Source of the DNA: an uncultured Kiritimatiellota bacterium
Lineage (GTDB): Bacteria; Verrucomicrobiota; Kiritimatiellia; RFP12; UBA1067
Direction: 5' to 3'
NCBI GenBank assembly: GCA_934643865.1
Contig: CAKUCX010000010.1
Location: 1 to 64,000, forward strand
Length of the DNA: 64,000 nt
Part shown: one piece after another, positions 51,259 to 59,242 of the stretch
Layout: each line of letters begins with the position of its first letter
Position numbering within the stretch: the stretch's first letter is position 1
Notes under the pieces: model-generated
The model's database searches: none
Told to the model about the DNA's origin: nothing
What the model saw: only the letters and a program-made list of their open reading frames with translations
Position numbers and translations under genes: made by a program

Positions 51259-52086
51259 TCAGCGCTCCTTCATGGTGGACGTGTCGTCCTCGCAGTCGAC
51301 GGGGTACAGCTGCGCGCATGAGCCGCCGTCCATCAGGAGCCGCGCGCCCTGGAATCCGCGCGCGCCCGGCGAGGCGAGGAACGAGACGGCGGCGGCCACG
51401 TCCTGCCCGGTCGCCTCGTGGCCCGTCGGCACGTTGCGGTGGCGGCGCGCCTTGATCCCGTCGGAAAGCCACTGCCAGCGCTCCGACCAGATGTAGCCCG
51501 GCGCGACCATGTTCACGCGGATGCCGAGCGGCCCCAGATCCACGCCGAGCGCCTTCACCATCGTGTCCATGCCGCCCTTGGACGTCACGTAGGCGAGGCG
51601 CTTGCGGCTCACGCGCTCCGACGAGTTCGACCCCACGAACACGACCACGCCGCGCTGGTCCGTGGCCGCGTCGCGCGCCTGCTTCAGGAAGAAGCGGGTG
51701 CAGGCCGCGCGCACGACGCGGAATCCGCCGAGGATGTTGACGTTCAGCACGGAGAGGAACTGCTCGTCCGTCACGTCCAGCGTCTCGCCGTGGCCGATGC
51801 CCAGATTGGCGGCGTTGGAGACGACGACGTCCAGCCGTCCGGCCTCGCGCGCGACCACATCCATCATCGCCTCGACCTGCGCGCGGTCGCCCACGTCGCA
51901 GGCCACCGGCGTGAAGCCTTCGAGCCCGCGCCGCTTCAGTTCGGCGGCGCCCCTCTCGGCGGACGCCGCCGTCGTCCCGCAGAAGAAGACCCGCGCCCCC
52001 TCCCGCAAGAACCGATCCACAATCTCAAGGCCCGTGTTCCGGCTGCCGCCGGTCACCAAGACGACTCTGCCTTCATGCTGCTTCAT
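51259..52086 (-). CDS. SDR-family sugar (or sugar-acid) dehydrogenase
   Basis: A 275-residue classical SDR: cofactor loop TGGSRNTG (12-19), DV near 64, NAAN at 91-94, a catalytic Ser in GSNSSERV, and Y166-x3-K170. The C-terminus has the LASPGARGFQGARLLMDGG ending of the family. ATG 52086 follows GAAAGGAAC and overlaps the beta-helix gene by four bases. By context it oxidises an aldose to a lactone, or reduces a keto-uronate; the sequence does not settle which. Confidence 0.87.
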   Translation of the reverse strand: MKQHEGRVVLVTGGSRNTGLEIVDRFLREGARVFFCGTTAASAERGAAELKRRGLEGFTPVACDVGDRAQVEAMMDVVAREAGRLDVVVSNAANLGIGHGETLDVTDEQFLSVLNVNILGGFRVVRAACTRFFLKQARDAATDQRGVVVFVGSNSSERVSRKRLAYVTSKGGMDTMVKALGVDLGPLGIRVNMVAPGYIWSERWQWLSDGIKARRHRNVPTGHEATGQDVAAAVSFLASPGARGFQGARLLMDGGSCAQLYPVDCEDDTSTMKER

Positions 52087-54311
52087 TTCTCGTTCCTTTC
52101 GCTGTCCCGTGCATCTACGCGCGCGTCCGGCCGTTGTCCCAAGACGCCGTCGGGCTGCCGCCGGACGGCGCCCTGCAGTTCGATCTCCGCGCAATGCGCG
52201 GTCTGGACGGTCTCCGCCGTGCAAAAGGGCCGCCCGTCGCGCACGTTGCCGACGAACTTCACGCCGCGGCAGACGTTCAGCTTCACGCCGCGCGGCCCGG
52301 CGAAGGCGTTGTCCTTCACCAGCGCATCCTCGACATTCGCCAGCATCAGGGGGCTTTCGTCCGCCTGCGCGACACAGTTGCCCTCGATGAGCAGCCCTCC
52401 CATCGGCGTCGTCACCGCCGGGGGATGGTTCAGCGTCATGAAGGACGACTTGATGCCGCGGTTGACGTTCACGATGCGGTTGCCGCGGATCACCGCGTTG
52501 TACGGCGGCGGGCCTTCCTGGTAATGGAGGAGCCCCGACAGTTCGATGCCGCGGTAGACGTTCACGACCTCGTTGGACTCCACGAGCGCGTTGGGCGCCT
52601 GCACCTGGATCGCCACGCCGCGAATGTTGGCGAAGCGGCTGCCGGAGCAGACGTAGCCGACCCCCCGGTTGTAGGGGATGTAGAACTGGTCGGGGAAGGC
52701 GGGCGTCTTCAGCGTGCCGAGGTAGATCCTGCGGCGCGTGCGCGCATCGTAGGGGGCGATGCCGAGGGACGTGTAGCTCTTCACCTCAGGCGGCAGCGGG
52801 TCGGCGAACGCCGTGAGCTGCTTCCGGCGTTCGCCCGGCTTGATCCGCACCGACTTGATGCGCGTGTTCGCGTAGTAGCGACCGTCCAGCGACGAGACCA
52901 CGACGGCGAAGTCGCCCGGGCGCTCCCACTGCCAGTACGATTCGTGCGCATACTCGCCGGTGGACGCGTCGTGCGCGTAGAAGATGCGGCCCTTGTTGTG
53001 CGCGTTCGACCCGTCGTCGTTCATGTTCGTGAAGTCGCAGTTGAGCAGGCAGGTCCCCGGCGACGTGAAGTTGCCGTCCGCGTTCGTCGAGAGGCAGAAG
53101 CGCGGATCCCTCTGGAATATCCTGCAGCCGACGAGCGTCGGCTGGCAGGAGGCGCCGAGGGCAAACGCCGCCGAACGGGAATTGCGCACCCAGACGCGGT
53201 CGAACGTGAAGAACGCGCTGTCGACCGCCCGAAGGGCGGCGATCTTGTTGTTCCGGTCGGGGAATACGAAAACCGCGCCGGGCGCGACCGGCATCGTCCT
53301 GGTCGATCCCTGGTCCGGATCGAAATGCATGCGGTAGCGCCCCCCGCCCAAGTCCTCGCACCGGTAGTCATACCAGAGGACCGGGTTCTTGATCGGCGTG
53401 CCGTCGCGGCTGAACTGCATGCAGCTGTTCGGGTAGCCGATGCGCGCGAAGCGCGGGTCGTCCGGCCTCAGCGTCCCCTCGCGGTGCCGCAGGACAAGGG
53501 AGCCGTTCGCCCGGTCCACGCTCTCCACCTCGCCCTCGACGAACGGGTTCTCGCGCCAGTACACCTGCACGCCGCGCAACGTCGCGTTCGCCCAGCCCCG
53601 GAAGTCGATGCCGTCGCCGTCGTAGTCGCCCAGCACGAGATGCGTCGACGCCGCCGATTCGCCACTGACGACACAGTTCTCGACCTTGGCAAACCGCACG
53701 CAGCGCAGCGCGTCGTGGGGGTTGTCGGGGCGCTTCGCCAGCAGGACGTATTCGCCAGGCGGAATCTTGAGGACGCTCGGCAGACCTTTCAGCGCGCGGA
53801 TCCTGGCAAAGGCCGCCTGGAAGGCCGGCTCGTCGTCCGTCACGCCGTCTCCCCTCGCCCCGAAGTCCTTCACGTCGAAGACCTGCGGGCAGGCCCCCGG
53901 CGCCTCGGGATAGCGCGCCCAGCATTCACGTTCGCGGTCGAAGTAGCGGACGAACGCCTGCAGGCAGGCTTCGCCGGATTCCGCGCTGCACAGGCTTGAG
54001 ACCGTCCCCTTCGCGCATTCGCCGCGCACGTATGCGCACAGCCGCCTCGCCATCGCGAAACGCTTCGCGATCCGCACGAACTGGAAGGTCCCCTCCGCGC
54101 CGGCGAACGCCGCCCTGACGGCCACCTCCTGCTCCGCCAGCCGCCGTTCGCCAGCCTCGACCCGCCGCGGCACCTGAGCCGCCAGCTCGGCCCTCCGCGC
54201 CGGCGTCAGCGCCGTCTCGACATAGGCCGGCAGCGGCGCCGCGTCGTAGACCGGGCGCCCGCTCGCCCCGACGGTTGCCACCGCCGCCATCAACAAGCAC
54301 GATCCGACCAT
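52083..54311 (-). CDS. Exported right-handed beta-helix (pectate lyase-type) protein
   Basis: A 742-residue protein with a short signal peptide (MVGSCLLMAAVATVGASG), a helical region with several cysteines (about 90-140), then VFDVKDFGARGDGVTDDEPAFQAAFARI, the hallmark start of pectate-lyase-3/GH28-like beta-helices. The helix continues with rungs such as GNRIVNVNRGI and GNCVAQADESPLM. It could cleave or bind a polyuronate or other glycan, but no clear GH28 aspartate triad is visible. The tail is highly charged (RPDARVDARDSERNEK), lacking the shared C-terminal signature. Confidence 0.75.
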   Translation of the reverse strand: MVGSCLLMAAVATVGASGRPVYDAAPLPAYVETALTPARRAELAAQVPRRVEAGERRLAEQEVAVRAAFAGAEGTFQFVRIAKRFAMARRLCAYVRGECAKGTVSSLCSAESGEACLQAFVRYFDRERECWARYPEAPGACPQVFDVKDFGARGDGVTDDEPAFQAAFARIRALKGLPSVLKIPPGEYVLLAKRPDNPHDALRCVRFAKVENCVVSGESAASTHLVLGDYDGDGIDFRGWANATLRGVQVYWRENPFVEGEVESVDRANGSLVLRHREGTLRPDDPRFARIGYPNSCMQFSRDGTPIKNPVLWYDYRCEDLGGGRYRMHFDPDQGSTRTMPVAPGAVFVFPDRNNKIAALRAVDSAFFTFDRVWVRNSRSAAFALGASCQPTLVGCRIFQRDPRFCLSTNADGNFTSPGTCLLNCDFTNMNDDGSNAHNKGRIFYAHDASTGEYAHESYWQWERPGDFAVVVSSLDGRYYANTRIKSVRIKPGERRKQLTAFADPLPPEVKSYTSLGIAPYDARTRRRIYLGTLKTPAFPDQFYIPYNRGVGYVCSGSRFANIRGVAIQVQAPNALVESNEVVNVYRGIELSGLLHYQEGPPPYNAVIRGNRIVNVNRGIKSSFMTLNHPPAVTTPMGGLLIEGNCVAQADESPLMLANVEDALVKDNAFAGPRGVKLNVCRGVKFVGNVRDGRPFCTAETVQTAHCAEIELQGAVRRQPDGVLGQRPDARVDARDSERNEK

Positions 54312-54353
54312 TCCATCATCCCTCGTCCGGCGCGGACGCCAAGCGCGCCGCGC

Positions 54354-56075
54354 CTATTTCCCTTCGTTGCCCCATTGATCCACGCTCTTCACGGAGAAGC
54401 GGCGCGCGTCCTCGGGCTTCACGCCGGCGACGGGGAGCGACGTCGCCACCGTCGAGGCGATCTGCTTCCCGCCCCTGTATACGCGGTAGTAGCGGTGCGC
54501 GGGCTCCGTGCTTGCCGCCCAGACGAGCTTCCCGCCCGCGATGCGGACGTTCGCAACGGCCGCCGGCGCGCGGTCTTCGTAGTCTGTCGTGAGGAAGGTG
54601 GCCGACTTCGCCGGAAGCGGCACGCTGAACGCGCCCTGCCGCGCCTCCACCGTGCCGGACATCGGCTGGAGGTCGTTGAACGGGCTGTACGGCACGTGCG
54701 CGGCCTCGTACACGTAGCGGCGCAGGGGCTGGTGGAGCGCCGGCGTGCCGTCCACGCGCGTTTTCCAGGACGAGAAGTCCACCTCGGCCGTCTTGGCGGG
54801 GCCGCGGTTGATGAGGACGATGGACACGGACCGGTCGGGATTGATCACGGCGCCGCCGCGCAGCATCGGGTCGGCGAAGGTGCAGGGCAGCACCGTCGCG
54901 TTCTTGCGGAAGAGCTTCACGAGCCACCCCATCGCGTACAGCTCGGCGTACGACGCGTAGTCCTTGTCCGTCGAGGACCAGCGGAACACGCCGCACTTGT
55001 TGTACTTCGTGTCCATGCGGTAGCCGCACTTCCCGGCCTCGTACGCGGCGCGCTCGGCGGGCGTGTCGCCGTCCTCGATCACGAACGGGTCGGGGTAGTC
55101 CACGAAGCTCCAGTCCACGCACGCCGCCGCGCCCTGGTTCATGGCCGCGATGCCGATCTCGCACTTTGCGAGCACGCTCTCCTCCTTCGTCTCGGGCTGG
55201 CGGAGGTGGTAGCTCACGTCGTCCACCATCACGCCCCTCTTCCCCCACGTCGGGTGGAAGCCGAACTCGCCGAGGATGTAGCGCTTGGCCTTGCAGGAGA
55301 GCGCGCGCTGCACGAGGTTCGAGAAATAGGCGTTGTACTCGTTCCAGAGGCCAAGGTCCGTCGTCTTGTGCCCGGACACGTACCAGTGCGTGCAGTACGC
55401 GCCCACGTAGTCGTCCATGTTGGCCTTGATCCAGTCGAGGAAGGGCAGCACGCTGTTCGGGTCCCTGCCGGCGGCCGACTGGTCCGAGGCGAGCAGGCGG
55501 ATGTCGAGCCCGTGGCGGCGGAACGCGTAAAAGAGCGCCACGTTGAACCTCTTGAAGATCTCCGCCTTGTCGGGGCTCACGAACCAGCTCCAATTGTCGC
55601 CGCACATCAGCTCGTTCGTGAGGCAGTAGTAGCGGATCTTGCGGCACTTGCGCACGTTGATCAGATAGTCGAGGTTCTTCGCGACCTTCTCGGCGTAGGC
55701 GTCCGCGTCGATGGTGTCGGCGAACGCCGGCATCGCGCACGGCACGGCGTAGAGCGTGGTGCCGGCCTTGCGGAAGGTGAGGTCGTAGTAGTCGGCGAAG
55801 CGGTCAAGCTGCTCCTTCGACTCGTCGGCGAAACCGGTGTAGACGCGGCCGAAGGTCGGCGACAGCTCGGCGAACGTCTTCAGCACGCGCTGGTCGCGGA
55901 AGTCGTCCGGCATGAGCGCGAGGAAGTTCGCCTCGGAGTTCTGGAATCCGAACCCGTTGAAAAGCCAGCGGAAGTAGGGCTTTTCGATCGTCACGTCCGC
56001 CGCCCCGAGCGAGGCGCCCGCCAGGAGCATCCCCGCCGACAACGACAGGATCTTCTTCATGTCCATCTTGCTCAT
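54354..56075 (-). CDS. Exported clan-A glycoside hydrolase
   Basis: A 573-residue protein with signal peptide (MKKILSLSAGMLLAGASLGAA), a TIM barrel and a C-terminal beta domain. The likely acid/base is E155 in CLTNELMCGDNW and the nucleophile E270 in YILGEFGFHPTWG, the NE...E pattern of clan GH-A, nearest to GH39/GH5-like enzymes by eye. The final 80 residues look like a fibronectin-type domain (VANVRIAGGKLVWAASTEPAHRYYRVYRGGKQI). The start could also be the Met at 56066 because AAAGGA is very close to 56075. It lies in the XylR-linked operon. Confidence 0.75.
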   Translation of the reverse strand: MSKMDMKKILSLSAGMLLAGASLGAADVTIEKPYFRWLFNGFGFQNSEANFLALMPDDFRDQRVLKTFAELSPTFGRVYTGFADESKEQLDRFADYYDLTFRKAGTTLYAVPCAMPAFADTIDADAYAEKVAKNLDYLINVRKCRKIRYYCLTNELMCGDNWSWFVSPDKAEIFKRFNVALFYAFRRHGLDIRLLASDQSAAGRDPNSVLPFLDWIKANMDDYVGAYCTHWYVSGHKTTDLGLWNEYNAYFSNLVQRALSCKAKRYILGEFGFHPTWGKRGVMVDDVSYHLRQPETKEESVLAKCEIGIAAMNQGAAACVDWSFVDYPDPFVIEDGDTPAERAAYEAGKCGYRMDTKYNKCGVFRWSSTDKDYASYAELYAMGWLVKLFRKNATVLPCTFADPMLRGGAVINPDRSVSIVLINRGPAKTAEVDFSSWKTRVDGTPALHQPLRRYVYEAAHVPYSPFNDLQPMSGTVEARQGAFSVPLPAKSATFLTTDYEDRAPAAVANVRIAGGKLVWAASTEPAHRYYRVYRGGKQIASTVATSLPVAGVKPEDARRFSVKSVDQWGNEGK

Positions 56076-56128
56076 CGTCCTTTCTCGTGTTGTTCTTTGA
56101 CTGTTCCGGATTGCCGCCGCGCCGCCCT

Positions 56129-57538
56129 CTATTTCTCGGCATGCGCCGGGAGCCAGAGGCGGAAGCCGTTCGAGTTCTTGCACAGCGTGCCAGACGTGTC
56201 GCCTGAGAAGCTGTCGTTGTGGACGGACGCGCAGCTGATTCCTTTGCGCGCCGCCGAACGGCACAGCTCGGCCGGCGAATCGAACGTGCCGCCGCGCGAG
56301 ACGCGCCGCGCGTTTCTGTCATTGATCGGGGCCGTCGGACCGGGGGGATCGACCGCGGCCACGCCGGAGTTCTCCGCGTCGGCATAGAAATCAAGGCACA
56401 GCTCCAAGATGTTCCCCGTCATGTCGCAGAGGCCGTATCCGTTCGGCTTCTTGAGCCCGACCGGATGCGGCACGCAGCAGTTGTGCGTGGCGTTTGAAGA
56501 GTTGAAGAGGTGCCAGGCGATGTCGTCCAGCTCGCCGTAACGCGATTCGTAGGCCGTGGCACCGCCGCGGCAGGCGAACTCCCACTGGGCGTCGGTCGGC
56601 AAGTCGAATTCGAACCCGGTGCTGTCGCGCCAGGCGCGCAGGTAGGGCGTGTAGGTTCCCCCGCTTCTTTCGCATTTCGGAGATCCGGCCGCGTCGATTT
56701 CGCGCCCGTCGCGCGGCCAGTACTTGATGTGTGCGGAGCAGTTGGCGTCGCACCCCTTTGCATTGTCATGCATCCAGCTGCGGAGCGAGACGAACTGCGC
56801 CGGCGCAAGCGGCATGTCGTCTGTCCGGTAGTCGGCGTATGCGGGATGCTGCCACATGCCGAACGAGAAGCTTCCGACCGCATGGACATGCTGGCGGTAT
56901 GTGACGGGATAGACGCCGAGGTAGAAGTCTTCGGTCAGGCGGACGTAGTGGGCCTTCTCGAAATTTCCGTACACTGTGCCGTCTCCGCCCAGCCGGCCGG
57001 AACGGCCGACCTCCATTTCCGGCGAGCCCATGCGCCATTCGGCGTTGGCGGCGGGGATCTTCCGCATGACAAGGTGCGAGGTCTTGTAGCGCGCGTGCGA
57101 CACCCCGCCCGGCACGTCGTCGGCCGTGAGATAGTAGCGCGCGGCTTCGTTCCTGTTCGTGAGCGAGAGGACGAGGTAGTCCGGCGGGCAGTTCGTCGCC
57201 CATGCGCGGACCGCCACCGACACGTCCTTGTCCGCAACCGAGGCAAGCGGGCCCGTCGTCTGCAGGACGGCCTTGTGGACGCCTGGCTGGACGAGGCGGT
57301 TGACGTCGCCGGTCACGCAAAGCCGCGCCGCCGCGCCGGCGGACGCCCCGCCGACGAGTACGTCAATGGTGACGACCGCAGGCTCCCCGGAAAGCGAATA
57401 GGAGATGGCCGCATGCGGCATCCCCTTTTTCCGCGTCACGGTCGTGCCCGCGTCAATCTGCGGAGCCGCCTGCGCGCGCTCCCAGCCTACGGCGAGCAGG
57501 ACGGCGAAAAGCGCGAGGGGGAAGGCTGTCGTTCGCAT
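56129..57538 (-). CDS. Secreted SUMF1-fold protein, copy 3
   Basis: A 469-residue protein built like the two at 37730 and 39087: signal peptide (FPLALFAVLLAVGWERAQAA), N-terminal beta domain (AAISYSLSGEPAVVTIDVLVGG), then a SUMF1 domain with YLGVYPVTYRQHV, FDLPTDAQWEFACRGG, YGLCDMTGNILELCLDFY and SRGGTFDSPAELCRSAARKG. One Cys is near the expected place but the FGE pair is not intact. AAAGGAAC precedes ATG 57538. It starts 20 bases after the small secreted protein stop. Confidence 0.82.
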   Translation of the reverse strand: MRTTAFPLALFAVLLAVGWERAQAAPQIDAGTTVTRKKGMPHAAISYSLSGEPAVVTIDVLVGGASAGAAARLCVTGDVNRLVQPGVHKAVLQTTGPLASVADKDVSVAVRAWATNCPPDYLVLSLTNRNEAARYYLTADDVPGGVSHARYKTSHLVMRKIPAANAEWRMGSPEMEVGRSGRLGGDGTVYGNFEKAHYVRLTEDFYLGVYPVTYRQHVHAVGSFSFGMWQHPAYADYRTDDMPLAPAQFVSLRSWMHDNAKGCDANCSAHIKYWPRDGREIDAAGSPKCERSGGTYTPYLRAWRDSTGFEFDLPTDAQWEFACRGGATAYESRYGELDDIAWHLFNSSNATHNCCVPHPVGLKKPNGYGLCDMTGNILELCLDFYADAENSGVAAVDPPGPTAPINDRNARRVSRGGTFDSPAELCRSAARKGISCASVHNDSFSGDTSGTLCKNSNGFRLWLPAHAEK

Positions 57539-57558
57539 CGTTCCGTTCCTTTCCGCGC

Positions 57559-57795
57559 TCAGCGAAAGATCAGCACCATGCCCAATGTCTTGATGCCATG
57601 GCACACGCCCTCCACAAAAGAAGGATGCGCGAGGGCAGCGGCGCTTGAACCGCATGCTTCTGCCGGCGCGACGATCTTCGCCGGGCGGGCTGAGGCATCG
57701 AACTGCCACGGATGGTCCGTTTCCGCGCCTGCGCGCGCCGAGAGCAGCATCGCGGCCGCGCCGAGCGCGCAAGAGATCTTTTGTTTGCCTGTCAT
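57559..57795 (-). CDS. Small secreted protein with C-terminal GMVLIFR
   Basis: A 78-residue product with a signal peptide (MTGKQKISCALGAAAMLLSARAGA), a mature region containing HPWQFDASARPAKIVAPAEA, and the C-terminus KTLGMVLIFR. AAGGAGG supports ATG 57795 and a good promoter lies upstream. It is the first gene of the long minus-strand operon and immediately precedes a SUMF1 protein, the same arrangement as 37492-37730. No known family. Confidence 0.75.
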   Translation of the reverse strand: MTGKQKISCALGAAAMLLSARAGAETDHPWQFDASARPAKIVAPAEACGSSAAALAHPSFVEGVCHGIKTLGMVLIFR

Positions 57796-57826
57796 GACCG
57801 AACCTCCTTTTGCCGGAGACGCGCCC

Positions 57827-57855
57827 ATTATAATTCCTTCCCGTCGGCGCGACAA
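57827..57855 (-). promoter_or_regulatory. Promoter of the small protein-SUMF1-glycosidase operon
   Basis: On the minus strand TTGTCG (57850-57855), a 17-base spacer and TATAAT (57827-57832). Confidence 0.8.
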
Positions 57856-57863
57856 GCGGAATG

Positions 57864-57892
57864 CAATTGCGATCGCGCACAAGAAACAATTG
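57864..57892. promoter_or_regulatory. Candidate operator between divergent promoters
   Basis: Two CAATTG palindromes at 57864-57869 and 57887-57892, 23 bases apart and thus on the same DNA face, lie just upstream of the minus promoter and beside a GCGATCGC palindrome. They are the best candidate site for the XylR-like regulator. Confidence 0.45.
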
Positions 57893-57921
57893 CCATCCGG
57901 CACGAATCCGCGTTTTCGCCC

Positions 57922-57950
57922 TTGTCAAGCGGCCCATGATTCGGCATACT
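57922..57950 (+). promoter_or_regulatory. Promoter of the XylR-like regulator
   Basis: TTGTCA, a 17-base spacer and CATACT at 57945-57950. The start point would coincide with ATG 57957. Confidence 0.7.
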
Positions 57951-57956
57951 GTCGCC

Positions 57957-59186
57957 ATGGCAAAGAACAGGAGCGGTAAGAAGGCCGACGGGGCCGGGAA
58001 GACGCGGCCGCGAAAGGTGATCGCGGCGTTTCGCCTGAACGGAGCCGTGGGGCGCCATGCGCTCGAAGGCGTGTTTCGCCATCTCGGCGGCAGCGGCGAC
58101 TGGGATCTCCGCCTCGCTCAAAGCGCGGCGGAACTGGCGGAAGAAGCGTCCGAGGCGCAGGCGGGGCGCGGCGCGGACGGCTTTCTCGTGACGGCGCCGT
58201 TCGTTACCGACGACGTGCTGGCGGCCTTGGCCGCCGCCGACGTCCCCGTGGCGTTTCTGGACGTGCCGCCTTTCCGGTTCCCGGGGCGACGCGCGAACGT
58301 CGTCTTCGTGCGGAACGACGACGGCGGAATCGGCCTTTTGGCGGCCAAGTACCTGTCGTCGCTCGGAAATTTCCGTTCGTACGCCTTTGTGCCGACCGTC
58401 CAGCGGCGCGACTGGTGCGACCGCCGGGAGCAGGCCTTTCGCGTGGGGCTCGGGCGCAAGGGATGTCCGTGCGCCACGTTTCCCGTCGGCGACGGCGCGG
58501 ATGCGGCGCGCGACCGCCGCGAGCTGACGGCATGGCTCACGGCCCTCCCCAAGCCGGCAGCCGTCTTTTCGGCGTTTGACGAACGGGCGCTCCAGGTCCT
58601 GGAGTGCTGCCATGACGCGCGCATCGACGTGCCGGGCCAACTGGCCTTGCTGGGGGTTGACAACGACGAGCTGCTGTGCGAGAACACGACGCCCCCCCTC
58701 ACCAGCATCGCGTCCGACAACGAGCTGGCCGGGAGAGTCGCCGCAGCCGCGCTCGACCGCCTGATGCGCGGGAAAGGCCGTTCTGCGAAGACGCCCGAAA
58801 CCGTCATCTACCGCCACAGGGGCGTTGTCGAGCGCGGTTCGGCGGAACCTGTCGCCCCGGCCGGCCACCTCATCCGCCGGGCGCTGTCGTTCATCCGCCG
58901 CAACGCGACGCACGACATCCGCGTCCCGGACGTCATCTCCTACCTGGGCGTGTCGCGCCGCCTGGCGGACAAGCGCTTCCGCGAATACCACGGCGAGACC
59001 ATCCTCCAGACGATCACCCGCATCCGTCTCGACGAGGTCAAGCGCCGCCTTCGCGCGACGCGCACGTCGATCAAGTCGATCTCCTCGGCCTGCGGCTTCC
59101 CGGACGCCAACTACCTCAAGATCCTGTTCCGCCGGCATGTCGGCATGTCCATGCGCGCCTTTCGGGGACAAGGCGACGCCAGCTGA
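57957..59186 (+). CDS. XylR-like transcription factor (LacI-type sensor plus AraC-type HTH)
   Basis: A 409-residue regulator. Residues about 20-285 form a type-I periplasmic-binding-protein sensor (GFLVTAPFVTDDVLAALAAADVPVAFLD, VDNDELLCENTTPPLTSI). Residues about 300-405 are an AraC HTH (VPDVISYLGVSRRLADKRFREYHG, then SISSACGFPDANYLKILFRRHVG). XylR-type proteins bind a sugar and activate divergent catabolic genes. No ribosome binding site is visible and ATG 57957 falls at the predicted transcription start, so it is probably leaderless. It is transcribed away from the operon 57795-47621, its likely target. Confidence 0.92.
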   Translation: MAKNRSGKKADGAGKTRPRKVIAAFRLNGAVGRHALEGVFRHLGGSGDWDLRLAQSAAELAEEASEAQAGRGADGFLVTAPFVTDDVLAALAAADVPVAFLDVPPFRFPGRRANVVFVRNDDGGIGLLAAKYLSSLGNFRSYAFVPTVQRRDWCDRREQAFRVGLGRKGCPCATFPVGDGADAARDRRELTAWLTALPKPAAVFSAFDERALQVLECCHDARIDVPGQLALLGVDNDELLCENTTPPLTSIASDNELAGRVAAAALDRLMRGKGRSAKTPETVIYRHRGVVERGSAEPVAPAGHLIRRALSFIRRNATHDIRVPDVISYLGVSRRLADKRFREYHGETILQTITRIRLDEVKRRLRATRTSIKSISSACGFPDANYLKILFRRHVGMSMRAFRGQGDAS

Positions 59187-59242
59187 ATCCTGACGCCGTC
59201 CGACACGGCGGGCCTTCCCATCCCCCGTCGCGGCGGCGCGCG

